DNA of 64,000 nucleotides from Typhlomys cinereus (lineage: Eukaryota > Chordata > Mammalia > Rodentia > Platacanthomyidae), in the NCBI GenBank assembly GCA_023101885.1, contig JALPQD010000225.1, positions 2,604,001-2,668,000 on the forward strand. The letters are read 5' to 3'. This document shows positions 34,798 to 47,154 of the stretch, piece after piece. The notes below the pieces were generated by a model, which was not told the origin of the DNA, searched no databases, and was given only the letters and a program-made list of their open reading frames with translations. Both the position numbers and the translations under genes were made by a program. The first letter of the stretch is position 1. The number at the start of each line of letters is the position of its first letter.

Positions 34798-35371
34798 TGA
34801 AATTTTCTGGGAAATGGGTAGAATTAGAAAACATTATACTGAGCGAAGTATCCCAAACACAGTATCCCATCCTAAAGTTCAGGGAAATTTGCGGAAGTAG
34901 GGGCGGTAAGATTGTAAGAGCCTAAAGATGGGGAGGAGCAATGATATGCAAGATACTTCATACATGTTAGGGCCATAGTAACCATAATAGGACTTTGCAT
35001 GACCTGTGCAACGACCAACATATCATTGACCCCCCAAAGTCTAGCATGGATCACAGGCACTAGGATCCTTAGAAGCAAGGGATTAACAGCCATAACAGTG
35101 TTCCTGTACTAAAGGGGAACACAAGAAAGGGCTCTAGGCAATGCTACTGAGTCCTTACACCTCAGAGTGGAGGACCCGGAGGAAAGCTTGACATTCATGC
35201 TAAAGGATGCTCCAGGGATGGGAGGAACAAGGGGGCAATGGGAAAAAGGAGGGAGAAAGGAAGAGGAAAAGGGGGAAGGGAGCAAGGGAGTCTGGGGAGG
35301 GGTGGAGGGAGGGACCGGGGTATTTATTACGTTTGTATGAGTGGAAAAAATAAGTTAATTATTTAAAAAAA
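34798..35371 (+). repeat. L1 3' UTR of copy B, internally deleted
   Basis: Compared with 8926-10090 it jumps from the first ~65 bp to the CCATCCTAAAGTTCAGGG block at 34863, so about 580 bp are absent. TATCCCA occurs at both sides of the joint (34847 and 34864), suggesting a short-homology deletion. It keeps the polypurine tract and the TTTGTATGAGTGGAAAAAAT end. Confidence 0.82.
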
Positions 35372-35387
35372 GACTCCACTAGACATC

Positions 35388-36215
35388 TCTTATAACTGAT
35401 AAACCTTTCATCAAAGCAACAGTACACAAGACTAACATTCAAAGTCAGTTTCATTCATATGTACCAAAAACAAATTCACTGAGAAAAAAATCAGAGAAAC
35501 AATGTCATTTACAATAGCCTCAAAGACTAGAAATAAAGCTGCCATATAATCCAGCTTTACTACTCCTTGGCATATCCCCAAAAGACTCTATATTATAGAT
35601 ACTTTCTCATCCATGTTATTTACCATGCTGTTCTCAATAGCAAGGAAATAGAATCAAGTATCTATCTATTGATGAAAGGAGAATGAAAATGTGGGACATA
35701 TACTCAATGGAATTTTATTCCACTGTACAGGAAAATAAAATTATTAAATTTGCATATAGATAGGTAGAACTGGAAAAATTACCTTTAGTGAGGGATTCTA
35801 TACTCAGAAAGACAAATATCAGATGTTCTCATTTATAGATGGGTTCTGACTTTGATATCCTAGTTTTGTGTGTTTAACCTGAGTGCCTGAAAAAGCTGGG
35901 AAACAATAAAGGAGCCATTTGAGGAGGTAATACCGTAAAGAAGGGGCATTAGGATAACAGAGTTGATATGAATACAGTGAGAAGGAATGGAAGGGATGGA
36001 AATGTTTAAGCCGGGAAGGCTTAGGAAGATACAAGAAGTTGGGCTGTTTAGGAAAGCTATTTGGAGGCCTATTGTCATGTTATTGAATTTAAAATACAGT
36101 AAAAAAGGAGTTTGAAGAGAGATGCCATACCATGCTGGATATGTCACTTCTAAAAGCTGTGCATTAGTAAACAAAAAATCCAAATGCAAGATGTAGTATA
36201 GCCCTCTGTGATCTG
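35388..36215 (+). mobile_element. Old L1, 3' part, resumed
   Basis: Continues the ORF2 cut at 25061 and 28138 (CTTATAACTGATAAACC corresponds to the part after the catalytic region). After an internal loss at about 35527 it passes into the ORF2 end (CTGCCATATAATCCAGC) and a 3' UTR. Non-functional. Confidence 0.72.
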
Positions 36216-36877
36216 TTTGTCAGGGAGTCTCCAAAGGCCTGTAAAACTATGTAAGTTCTTGCCATCTACTTAGATAAGTTCCTACTGCTGAAGCACCACA
36301 TACTTTGATTATAAGAAATGCAGAATTCACTTGTAATATATTAGTTACATGCTATAGCATACAGGATAATTCTTTTCTTTATCTAATGGAATTCTCTAAG
36401 CTATGCTTTTATCAGTTTACATTTTTGATTAACCACTTGTCATTGGAGAAATTTTTCCCTGAATTATACTATGCTCTGCATTTGACTAGCTAATAAATCG
36501 ATGGATCTCAGCATTAGTGCTGCCAGTTCTAATCATCATTCTTTCATTTATCCTCTCCCCCTATTGAATATTGACATGGTCTGCCACCAGTTCTTCCCTC
36601 CTACTACTGCATAACACTTAAAATAGTGCCACAGGCTGGCAAATAAAAACATGTGGGGGGAAATGTCAGATTCAAGTCATAAAAATGCTTCTTGACCTTC
36701 TTGAAAGAAAAACAGTTGTAGTACACTTAAAATGGACCTGTCAAAAGAAAAACCTTCATTACAATATTCTTAAACAAAACCTTTCAAGTTTTTACTTTAC
36801 TCTCTTGAAACATGATTTTAGAAACTGTTTCCACCATAATATTTTGGAGAATCTACATATGAAACTCATGTGCTTGT
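36216..36877. other. No gene seen
   Basis: Unassigned AT-rich DNA. The 79-aa frame at 36685-36924 runs into a B1 element, so it is not a gene. Confidence 0.4.
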
Positions 36878-36985
36878 GGAGGTACAGTCTCAGGCTGTGG
36901 CATAGACTGGCCTTGAACTCATAATGAACCTCCTGTCTCAGTCTCCCAAGTGCTGGGATAACAGGTGTGAGCCACCAAGCCAGGG
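36878..36985 (-). mobile_element. B1 SINE
   Basis: 7SL-derived SINE in minus orientation: TGGCCTTGAACTCATAATGA, then CTCCCAAGTGCTGGGATAAC and GGTGTGAGCCACCAAGCC. Confidence 0.93.
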
Positions 36986-37966
36986 ATATATATGTAAACT
37001 TAAATTAGCATTATCTAATGAAAAATCATAAATCCATTTCAATTGTCATCAGTGGAAATAAGATACAAAGACTGACTTTGAATCTGCTAAATAATTGATC
37101 ATGATATGTCTTTTTTGCAGACCAGTGTGGAAAATCACTTTCAGAAATATGATGACAATCTTGGTCAGAACTGAATTAATTTCCAAGAAAACGGAATCTT
37201 ACTTCATCAATGTACAGTAATTTTATCTTCTCATAAATCTTTTACCATAGTAAAAATATATGTATCATTGTCATTATTCAACTTTCACCCAAAAACAGAA
37301 GAGATAATTCACATCATGCAATTATTTCTGTGTGGAAAGTCCTGGGCAGCTTGTCAAGATACTGTAAATTCCTCTTCCTCTACAACTTTACCTACATTAA
37401 AAATCACATGTGTTCTAGGCAATGTTCATTGCTTGACTGGAAACTGCATAAATATTTCCAAAATTACTCAACCATTCCATGCTAGAAGGCTATTGGTAAC
37501 TCAAAGCTTGAAAGGTCAAAAGATTATATTTTATTATTCAAGGAAAGTGATTCTGGGGTGCAGAGTAAAAGCTAAGGAAGCATGAGCTGATATCAGAATT
37601 CCAGAGATACTGAGGAGCACAGGGGTTTCACAGAACCCCAACCTTTAATCTTGACAAGGAGGGAGGACAATCAGGCAAAGACCCCAGGACTTGGAGTTAA
37701 TTCTACATCTTCTGCTTTGACTTTCAACTGCACCTCGGACCCATATCCACAGGCCAAGGTGAAAAAAGAAGTCACCACTGAATGAGACTGTAGTCCTTGT
37801 TTTACTATTTACTCTTCACTGGTCATTTTACTTCTAGACTTTAATTTGTGAGCCTGACAACGTTAATTTTCTCTGTATATTCTGTGCCTGTGAAAAACAA
37901 TAAAACTATAGGACAAATTATATAAGACATAGTTCCTATACATCCTGAATTCATGACCTGAGGTAC

Positions 37967-37970
<4 letters not shown>
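36986..37970. other. No gene seen
   Basis: About 1 kb without a recognised repeat. The 105-aa plus frame at 37268-37585 lacks motifs. Confidence 0.4.
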
Positions 37971-38025
<55 letters not shown>

Positions 38026-38046
38026 CAGAGAGAGAAGGAGAGAGAA
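37971..38046 (+). repeat. (GA)n microsatellite
   Basis: Uninterrupted AG repeat to about 38007, then GACAGA units and GAGA again; a purine-only strand except for the C of GACAGA. Confidence 0.97.
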
Positions 38047-38084
38047 AAACTTACAATTAGTACATTTTTGTATTTTTATTCTTT

Positions 38085-38330
38085 TATGTGTGGGAGTGAA
38101 CCCAAAATCTCACACATGCTAAACTAGCACTCAACTACTATATTCCATCTCCAGACTTTTTGATTTTTCTTTTATGTTTGAGACAGACTTTTAAGTTAAG
38201 TTACCCAAGGTGCCTATGAACTGACTCTGGAGATCACCCAATCATGAACTTGTGATTTCCCTACTTAAAGTTCTCAAATAGCTGGGATTATAGGACTGCC
38301 ACCTGGCACAGGTAAACTCTTAGTTTTATA
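38085..38330 (-). mobile_element. B4-type SINE (ID + B1 dimer)
   Basis: The complement shows an ID-like part on the plus-strand left (GAACCCAAAATCTCACACATG...CTCAACTACTATATTCCATC) joined to a diverged B1 (GTTTGAGACAGACTTTTAAG, then CTCAAATAGCTGGGATTATA). Typical of the rodent B4 arrangement; degenerate. Confidence 0.8.
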
Positions 38331-39302
38331 TTTGCATAATGTGGGTTTTTCAAATCACACTGCAAAACATAAAGAAAGAAGCATTTTAACAAACATTATT
38401 GATAAAATAATAATCCTTTGAAACTTTTTAAGTTTTGAAAATTTGTGCTAAGTGTCTCTCCAAATACATATGATGCTATTTTACCACATTTTAATTTTAA
38501 TGATACATGCTAGAATTTCCATCAAAGTTATTTAACCTTAACTGTATTTACTAAATTGCAAGAAAACATACTGATCACGTAGACTGTTGACACAAAACAA
38601 AACTTGTATGAACTTCAGTACAGATATCAATTTAGAAATGATCTTATGAAAACTGAACCAGCCAGAATTTACTGCATCTTAAATTATTTTTTACAAGGTT
38701 ACTCAAGGAAGATTTAATCAATAAGTTAAACACAGGTTTATGTCTCAATTGCATTTATTTCATTTGAAGCTATGAAATTTAATTACTCAGACTTTCTTGC
38801 TAAAGGGACTTTTGTTTATTCAAATATTATAATTTAATAACCCCCTTCATATTTTTACATCACTGAATTCAGAACATATACTTCTACAACTTCTAAACCA
38901 CTTTATGATTACTCATGGAGAACATGTGGTCTACCACTCACCAAAGCTGATTCTGCAATAAGCATTCACACCAATGCTGATTGAATTCATATAACACTTC
39001 TAGGTATACTGATTAGCAAGAAAAGTTCAAGCCTATGGGAACTGGCCTACTAATTTTGTTTTGTTTTTCATGAGGAAATGAAGATGCTCCAAATTTCCAT
39101 AGCTAGTAGGAACCACTGTGAGATTGCATTTGACTGAAGACAAGGTATCTAGTTTTGTTTCCTTGTCTCAGACAAGAACCAATCCCCTCATTACTGGCCA
39201 TTTTCTACTTGATTATGTAGTAAAGATCATCACTTAATTTTCATATTTCTTTTTTTCCTCAATTTTTTTTTGCAGGTTTCCCTTTGCCTAAAGAATTCCT
39301 AG
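38331..39302. other. No gene seen
   Basis: AT-rich unassigned DNA. Confidence 0.4.
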
Positions 39303-39535
39303 GTGCTGGAGATATGGCTCAGGGGTTAAGCCTCTGCTTCTCAAGCAGGTCTCATATCTCATGCAAACATACCTGTTGGAACTGGTGTTGGCCTGCATTT
39401 CTGGCCTTAGGAGGCCAGAACAATGCAGAGGTAGAACAAGACAGGATGATTTCTGAAGTCACCCTTGGTCCTCCACAGGCACACCAGTGCCCTCTGAACT
39501 CACACAAACACACACACAAATATAAAAAGTAAAGA
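39303..39535 (+). mobile_element. Diverged B2-superfamily (DIP-like) SINE
   Basis: Head GGTGCTGGAGATATGGCTCA with the A box (ATGGCTCAGGGGTTAAGCC). The middle is like the young copies (TGGCCTGCATTTCTGGCCTT) and the end is CA-rich with an A-rich tail. The 82-aa open frame here is a by-product of the SINE. Confidence 0.82.
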
Positions 39536-40094
39536 AAAAGAATTTACAGTTTAAAACATAGCTACTTATTAAAATATTAAAATATTTCATTGTGCTTTGT
39601 AAATTTCTACTGGATCACATTGTCTGTTTTTATTTTCTTTTTATTTATTCAAGCTTTATTCCTTTAGTTACCCTTGATGTTTGCTGATATTTGCTAGTGC
39701 CTTTCCTGGGACACTTTCAAAGACTGAGAGTACTAACTTCTCTGTTTCCTGTTTCTGTGCCCTGTTTCCAGGCTACCAATTGTCCTGTAGCTCAAGAGCC
39801 ACTGTGAACACAGTGCAGTTAGGAAGGAACGGGGCAACAGATCACACTCCTCCCAGTCCATACTTTGGGCTCTATTAGCCCATTCAAGTGTAGGGCAATT
39901 CTACATTGACAGGATCAAACGAATAAGTTCAAAGTTTAAACTTTAAACCTGAACTGATTTCTTTGGGACTCTCAAGAACAAAGAGGAGATTTAGATAGCT
40001 AAAGATCAACATGAGCCACAATGTCAGAATTGAACCTATCTTTCAAGTCCTTCCACAAGAACTCTAATTCTCTCCATCAAATCCTGTATGAAAA
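39536..40094. other. No gene seen
   Basis: Unassigned. The stretch 39700-39890 is more GC-rich but shows no exon I can support. Confidence 0.35.
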
Positions 40095-41039
40095 GATGGA
40101 TCCCATTATGTGATGATGGGGAACTGTCAAAATGAGAACAGAAAAAAGAAACCTAACAACACAGCAAGACTCCAGTGTACATCTGCTGGAATAGCCAAAA
40201 TCCAAAAAGCTGCTGGCATCAAATTCTGGGAGTCTATGACCCAGCAAGTACTTCATTCATGCTTCTTGAGAATGCAAGATGGTGATTCCAGTGGCTATGC
40301 TTGTTGGTATCTGCCCAAATGAAATGAAAGCAAATGTATACAAATGTTGTACACAGATATCTATATTAATTTTACTCAAGCACCCCAAACTTAGAATCAA
40401 TCAAGACATCCCTTCCATAGGTGAATAAAAAATTTATAATACATACAGAAAATGGGATATTATTCAGCAATAAGAATATTAAGCCATGAAACTTTGAAAA
40501 TACACAGAGAAACCAAAATGCAAGTAAAAGAAGTCAATGTGAAAAGCTTTATATTTTGCAATCTCACCTGAAGATAATTAAAGATAGGTGGTCAGCAAGT
40601 GTGAGGATAGGGAGAAGCAAACACATGGGACAGAAGATTTTAGGACTGTGAAGCCATTTGGTATGATACCATTAATATTGTTGCACATTCACTCATAATC
40701 CATGAGAACAACACTAAGAATGATGTCTAATATAAACTTTGGGTGGTGACATGACAAAAAGATTCATCTGTAAACAGATGTCTTTCCCCTCCAGGATGTC
40801 AAAAATGAAGACGACTGTGTGGGGCAAGGATATAGGCTTTCTAATTTATGCTCAGTTTTGTCGTGACCCTTAAACTTCTTTTAAAATGGAATGCATTTAA
40901 AAGAAAGGAAATTATGGTATTTGTAGGAAAATAGATGTAACAGGATATAATATTAAGTAAAATAAGCCAGACTCAGTGAAAAACCACATATTATTTTTCA
41001 TATGCACAACCTAGATTATGCGTTTGTATAAGTATATGT

Positions 41040-41074
<35 letters not shown>

Positions 41075-41345
41075 CAGCATGAAAATAGAAAGGTGGTTAT
41101 TACAGTGGAGGAAAGGATATTAAAAGAGATGGGAAACCGGGTAATGCAATACACGTGATTTATTAAAAAAAAGCAGAGGTTGAGACTAATTGAGAGAAGA
41201 AAGGGAACCAACTGAAGGATAAAGGGACACAGGGAGCAGTGGGTAAGGCAACAAATGAGACAAAAGACCAAAGACACATCTATGAAGACACCATGATGAA
41301 ACCTATTACTTCATATGCTAGCCTAAAAATTAAAAAATTTTGAAA
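40095..41345 (+). mobile_element. Old L1 3' end, plus strand
   Basis: Degenerate ORF2 end (ARLQCTSAGIAKIQKAAGIK in one frame; ATTATTCAGCAATAAGAATA near 40450), followed by a 3' UTR remnant ending CCTATTACTTCATATGCTAG at about 41320. It carries a TG microsatellite at 41041-41073. Confidence 0.72.
41041..41073 (+). repeat. (TG)n microsatellite
   Basis: Uninterrupted GT repeat within an old L1 3' UTR. Confidence 0.97.
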
Positions 41346-41365
41346 AACACAAAGGAAAAAAGAGC

Positions 41366-41460
41366 CAGACAAGGTGGATTTTTACTGTAATCCTCGTGCC
41401 AAAGATATTGAAGTAGGAGGATCACCAATCAAACTAGCTTGAGCTACATAGAAAGAAAAT
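41366..41460 (+). mobile_element. B1 fragment, interrupted by an L1
   Basis: CCAGACAAGGTGGATTTTTA, CTGTAATCCTCG and GAAGTAGGAGGATCACC, then GCTTGAGCTACATAGAAAG are B1 landmarks. It is cut at 41461. Confidence 0.82.
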
Positions 41461-42305
41461 CACAGACGTTCGTTCCTGATCATTTACAACTGATGGGGTA
41501 TGATCTCACCAGAAGGGGAGGGCATATAGTCTGGCAGATAAAAAGTAACCATTTTGCAAATGGGTGATTGACCCCTCCCTCACTGAGGTTTCCTACTTTT
41601 ATTACATCTACCCTTGAATGTACTCTTATAATAAGACTCCAGTTTAACAGCTTTTGTCTCTGGCCAGGGGGTGACATACAGTGCCCATCACGATGGAGTG
41701 AAGGGCATTGCAGGAGCAGCAAAACTGCAAAAGAAAATCAACAAACCACAATCCAGAACTTCAGAGACTCTATATCAACCACCTAGAACTAGGCCAGCTT
41801 AATCTCTCCCCATCCTGAAGCTCAGGGACATTTGCGGAAGAGGGGGTGGTAAGAGTGTAAGAGCAAAAGGATGGGAGGAGCAATGATATGCAAGATACTC
41901 CACACAAGTTAGGGCCGAAGCAATCATAATTGGACATTGCATGCCCGGCGCAATGTCCAACACACTATTGACCTCACAAAGCCTAGCATCTGCTAAAGGC
42001 ACCAAGATCCTTGGAGACAAGGGATTGGCAGCCACAGTAGTGTTCCTATGCTTAAGGGGAACACGGGAAAGGGTTCAGGGAAATGCCACTGGGTCCTTGT
42101 ATGTCATCGGAGAGGAGGGCCCAGAGGACAGTCAGGGATGCACATTAAAGGACTCTGGGAATTGGAGCGGGAGGCACTGGGGGATGGGGAGGGAGGGGTG
42201 AGGGGAGGGGGAGCAGGTGGTTCGGGGAAGGAGGAGGGAGAGAGGGAACCGGTGTACCTATTAAGTTTGTATGAGCGGAAATAATAATAAAAAAATGTTA
42301 AAAAA
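41461..42305 (+). mobile_element. 845-bp L1 3' UTR insertion with target duplication
   Basis: 5'-truncated young L1 consisting only of 3' UTR. It aligns with 9230-10090 from ACAGACGTTCGTTCCTG, and ends with the polypurine tract, TTTGTATGAGCGGAAATAAT and an A-tail. Flanked by AGAAAGAAAAT at 41450-41460 and 42306-42316. The target is a B1 element. Confidence 0.93.
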
Positions 42306-42316
42306 AGAAAGAAAAT

Positions 42317-43117
42317 GCCCAAAAAAGGAAAGAAATGAGAAAGAAAAGAAGACATTTATCTGTCTTTTGTCTCAAACACTATGCATTTAGGACTTTGAGT
42401 TGTTTTCTTCTCTACTCCACAGACAAACTAAAGTCTTCGAATATTCCCTTGGCATTTAAAATTTGGTGTTGGGAAACCAGGCTATGTGTATGTTGGGGAG
42501 CGTGTTATTAGTATAGGTTAACTTCTGTTAGTCAGACATTACCTTGTGATAAGAGTTAGGAATCAAGAATATTTCCTGTCCTGTCTTGCATTTTAAAACT
42601 AGATTAAATACTGTCTTTCTGATTAGCTTTATACTTATCCTTTAATGATAGCAACATTCAAAGTAGTGCATACAGTTTTCAATCAATTTCTATACACTAT
42701 GAGAAATGTTTTATCAAAAATTCCACTGCTTGTTTATAATACATGAGAATTTCAGTCTTCAAATGCACAATAGGAATGCATTAAGAATTCTAAGGGAGAA
42801 TAATAGAAGTTGAATATAAGAGATTCAAGGCCAAGCAAAGGCTATTTCTTGCTTGATATTGATATCTACCACGTGTCAGTTTTAATAGAAATCAGACTTC
42901 ATTTATTAGAATATGCTTTTCTAATAAAAATAGAATTTTGCTATATCTGGGACTGATGGTGGTAGAAGAAAGCCAAGAAACTAATTTATGCAATAAGAAA
43001 AAAATCAGAAACCAAAGTCAATTTATAATGTAATATATAATGTGTGCCTGAATATAAATGCCCTCTTGAATATGTTTAAAAATTTTTTTATTCAATGGGA
43101 GAAATAGAGAGGGAGAA
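42317..43117. other. No gene seen
   Basis: Unassigned AT-rich DNA. Confidence 0.4.
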
Positions 43118-43250
43118 CATGTTAGTGAGTCTTGTGGTGGTCAGAAAATAACTTTGTTATTCAGTTTTATCCTGTGGGTTTCAAGAAATCCAACATAGGT
43201 CGCCAAGTTTTGCACACTTTTACCCACTGAGTTATCTCACTGGTCATTCA
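43118..43250 (-). mobile_element. B2-superfamily SINE fragment
   Basis: The plus strand reads TTTACCCACTGAGTTATCTC then ACTGG, the complement of the SINE head, with the B-box region to the left (CCAACATAGGTCGCC). Confidence 0.72.
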
Positions 43251-43384
43251 ATATTGTTTTACATATCCAATAATAGACACTTCAGATGTCTGTGTATGTC
43301 AGTTTTTCATTTATTAAGTTAATCACTCCACAATATTTGTCTCAAGACATTTTCCTAGATTGGATGGGACATATAAACTTGTTT

Positions 43385-43480
43385 GTGAGTTAGGTATGGT
43401 GGCTCATACCTGTAATCATAGGGAAGTGGAGACAGTAAGATCATGAAAAAATCTTTTAGCCTATGCTAAAAGAAAACCCA
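43385..43480 (+). mobile_element. B1 fragment
   Basis: GTTAGGTATGGTGGCTCATA then CCTGTAATC is the B1 5' end; the rest is degenerate. Confidence 0.75.
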
Positions 43481-43569
43481 TTTAAGACCCATTTCATATC
43501 AGCTTAGATTGATCCAGTACCAAATACATGTCAAACAGGATAATGCATACCTAGTAATTTAATGACTTC

Positions 43570-43745
43570 TTATCATGGTTTGAAATGTGAGTAGTCCCCC
43601 ATAGGCTCATGTGTTTAAATTTTTAGTTGCTTGGCAAAGTCGTACACCTTTAGGAGGTGGAGCTTTGCTGGAGAAAGGCAGTTTCAGGGGAGGCTGGTTG
43701 GTTACAGCCTCCTTCAGTTAGTTAGTCTGCTCCTGTAGTTTGGGA
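43570..43745 (+). mobile_element. MaLR LTR fragment (ORR1/MT-like)
   Basis: CCCCATAGGCTCATGTGTTT, then TTTAGGAGGTGGAGCTTTGC and TGGAGAAAGGCAG are landmarks of rodent MaLR LTRs. Ends not defined. Confidence 0.75.
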
Positions 43746-44429
43746 AATATTATGGAAAATATTAATTTACAAAACTCAGAGTCCAGGAAGATAGTATAGA
43801 ATGAACACAACGCCTGATACATTGGCATTTTGAAGAGCTCCTAGGAGATACATAGGATTTTGAGAAGTGGTTTTAAGGTACGTTTTAGGAAGGAAAAAGG
43901 GATCAAATTTAAAGGATGGTTGAAAAGAAGTAAGCAGGTAACCAGCAGCACAGACACAACTGGGAAAGCCGTCGGTAAAGGCAAGAGACTGCAGTGAAAG
44001 TGTGTTCAGAAAGGAATCTGCATTAATCATTTAGCAATCGCTGAACTAGTATGTAAGTTTCTGGGTGGCACACAGCTGTAAGTATTAGAGCGTGCACTGG
44101 AAAAGGTACTCCTAAAAAGCAGAGAACCTATTGTGGCGCTGTAATCCTTGCCTGGGAAGCACTGGCATGCTTGGCTGAGGGTAGATGGGTACACAGTGAC
44201 AATTGACTGCAGTTGGCCTATGCTGGTGGGGTTGCTCAGCCCACGCACAGCACTGTGACATAGGAGGCATGTCCCACTGTTTTTCTTGAGTTAGAGTGGT
44301 TAGAATTTAAGTAAGTACCAGATCTTCAGAAGAATATAAATCTGCATCTCCTGTGGAAAATTTGTGACTATCTGAAGTCAAAAGATTTGTGGTCTAGATG
44401 AAGACAAAATAACAAAATTTTAGTCATGG
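43746..44429. other. No gene seen
   Basis: Unassigned. Two minus frames (84 and 73 aa) end to end at 43776-44248 show no motif or supporting splice pattern. Confidence 0.35.
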
Positions 44430-45800
44430 GGAAGTTACATGCTCTTGATATTATTCCCAAAGAATGAAACATATAACTATAGAGACATGTTCATTGCAGC
44501 TTTGTTCACAATAATAAAGAAATGGAATTGGCCTAGATGTCCAACAGTAGAGGAATAGATAATTTAAATATGGTACATATGCAAAATTGAATACTATTCA
44601 GTTGTCAAAAAATGAATTAATGAAATTTGCTGGTAAATGAATTGAGGTGGAAGAAATTATATTTAATAAATTATCCCAGATGCAGAAAGATAGATACCAC
44701 ATGTTCTCCCCTATAAGTGATCCTAGCATTAAACCTTCAGAATGATATACCCAAGGAAAAACTTCTATAACACCCAGAACATAAATCGGGGGATAGGGAA
44801 AGAGACTATCCCAAAAGAGTTGAGACAAAAGATCACAGGCAAAAGGATGATAAGGCAATTATGAAAGAAAAGTTTTAAACAGGAGGGAAGTAAGGGGATA
44901 TGAATTAGTAAGGGATAAGAGAGGGAAAAAGACAAGTGGCTATTGGAGAGGGGGAAATAGAGGGATCAATGCCCTCACCTAATTGCGAATGCTGCAAGCT
45001 ACAACTCTGGTAAAAAAGAATCCAGGGAAGCAACAGAGGCATGTTAAGACCCATGAATAAAGCAATTGCTTTCTGGATGGGTTCCAACCCCCCACACACA
45101 CACACACAATGTGATGTGTCTGTGATGGAACACAGACCTGATATTGTAAATCTTTTCAAATAACAAGAGAAGGGAAGACAGGAACAGATGTCTTAGTGTC
45201 AACTATAAAAACATGATAGTAAACCATCTAGACACTTTTTATTTAACCCTGAGATTAAAAAATCTCCCAGAACTCAACCAAGATGCACCTTATTACCATG
45301 GAAGACTTATGAGACATTAAGCCACAACTGGTGAAGTGCAGAATATCGGCAACCCTGGAATTCTCAGCCCTAATCGGACCATCAAAATCTTTCCTCCCAA
45401 GGCTTAGGGAACCTTGCAGAAGTGGGGATGGCAAGATTTTATGAGCCTAAAGCTGAAAAGATGTACTGCTGGCCAAAACACTCCAATCACAAGGCTGCTG
45501 AATCCAGGAGCTCACTGCAATATCTGCTACCACCAGATCTACACTAGAGCAAATCTCAGGAGAAACAACAGCACTCAGAGAGTTTCAGGGACAGGTATTT
45601 AGCAAGGGAAGAACACCCCCACTTGTGACCTTGTTCACTGAAGGACCATGGGAACCCTGCAATCCCCACTGCAAAAGGATAGGAGGGCAGGGATATGGCT
45701 GGATTAGTGGAGCCAGGCAGAGGAGAGAGATAAGAAGAGAGGGGATCAGGGAAATGTGAAAAAATTTCAACAGAAAATTAAAATTTTTTGAAAAGATCAA
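44430..45800 (+). mobile_element. L1 3' end of intermediate age, plus strand
   Basis: ORF2 end (GTTCATTGCAGCTTTGTTCA, GGCCTAGATGTCCAACAG), then a long 3' UTR. Around 45400 it reads AAGGCTTAGGGAACCTTGCA then GAAGTGGGGATGGCAAG, recognisably ancestral to the young 3' UTR block at 9583 and 41816. Confidence 0.75.
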
Positions 45801-47122
45801 CTAACAATAAATGATAACCAAAGGCTAGGATTGAGAATTCTTCAAAAGATGTAAAATGAGTTAGAAATTTCCAGGGAGGGAAAGAAGACAGTAATACAAA
45901 TTATTTAATTTCCATTGGACAACTAGCAGAGTTAGGAATGCCCTGCCTTATAGGAACCATGCCCACCAGTCATTACCTCACTTCCCTTGTAGCTCTGGGA
46001 CACTCGTTAGCAATGCCAGACCATCAAAGATTGTGGGTTCAAACATCATCACTTTCTTCTGCTCTCCCTCTGTGTTGCTAAACTCTGTCAGCTCTGTCCT
46101 CTCCTAGTCATGTGCTTTTGGCAGCTCTACCTGTTCTCTCTGGCCTTAAGTTATCTCCTTTGCTCTAATGCTCCTCTTCACCTCCCTTGGACTGAGCACC
46201 CAAGAGTTTCTTCTCTTTTCCCTCAACTTTTTCTGGCTTCAATCTTCAGCCTCCAAATACAAGAACCCCAAAGAAAGTGACCCCAAAATAAGAGGACTAC
46301 AGGAAGGCTGAAAGAAGAGGTGAAGCAGTTGTATGGAAAAGAAGCTCATGGGGGTGGCAGGAATGGCAAACTTTTAAGAAGTAAGAAGGGAAAAAAGGGA
46401 ATGAGGAGACAGAGACACTGCTAAGGGAGGGCTGAGAATGCATTGCTTTCTAAGGAACAAGCAAGAGCCAAAAATACATGTGACTTTCTTAGGAAAATGA
46501 GAAAGCAGGCATGTGCACATTTTTATTAAAAACAAAGTATTTAAGTATCTCCGTAGGGGTCAGGGAGATGTACATGTGCTGGCAAGACACTCCCCCACTG
46601 GAGGTCAGTGAGGAGGGAGGGCATCAGCTTGATGCAAGTATGTGCCACGCTCAAAAAAAAAAAAAAAAACTGGAATTGGAGAAGGGATATTCCTTGATAT
46701 TCCTTGTTTAAGAACCAAGAACGCTATTTTCCAAGAACTGTTTTTGAGAACCATGTGGTTGATCAGTTATTCGGTGTTCATGGGATGAAGGCGCTAGAGA
46801 GAATACAAGAAGGAAGGAACTCAGAAATCAAAAGAGAGCTACGGCCCCTCTGTCATGTTTGCTGCGATCTTTATCCCTTTGCTTCTTGTTCTCTCTGCTC
46901 CCTAGTAAGTGAAACAAATAAATCCACTGGTCACCTGTCCTGGATGGTCTGGCAGTGCCATCTTTCTAGCAACTGAAGGCACCCCCCACCCCTCTAGCCC
47001 TTTTACAAAGAAGGTTTGGAACCTTCGGCCTTGGCTGAAAAGCTGAAAACCCTGCCTGCCTGAAACTGTTGTGTGATTTTGGCCTAGTAAAGTCTCTTTT
47101 CTAAGACTCAGGGTTTTTTTTG

Positions 47123-47154
<32 letters not shown>

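Larger units (their letters stand above)
28242..35371 (+). mobile_element. Full-length young L1 (copy B), with two nested insertions
   Basis: Contains, in order, 5' UTR, ORF1, a short inter-ORF gap, ORF2 and 3' UTR with A-rich tail. It is bounded by ACTCCACTAGGACATC (28226-28241) and ACTCCACTAGACATC (35373-35387), a 15-16 bp target duplication with one indel. Without the nested pieces (about 0.19 and 0.84 kb) it is about 6.1 kb, normal for a complete L1. Both ORFs are broken, so it cannot move on its own. It interrupts the old L1 ORF2. Confidence 0.92.

Noticed and set aside
43776..44248. Two adjoining minus frames as exons of a host gene
   Set aside because: I could not define splice sites joining them to anything and no domain is visible.
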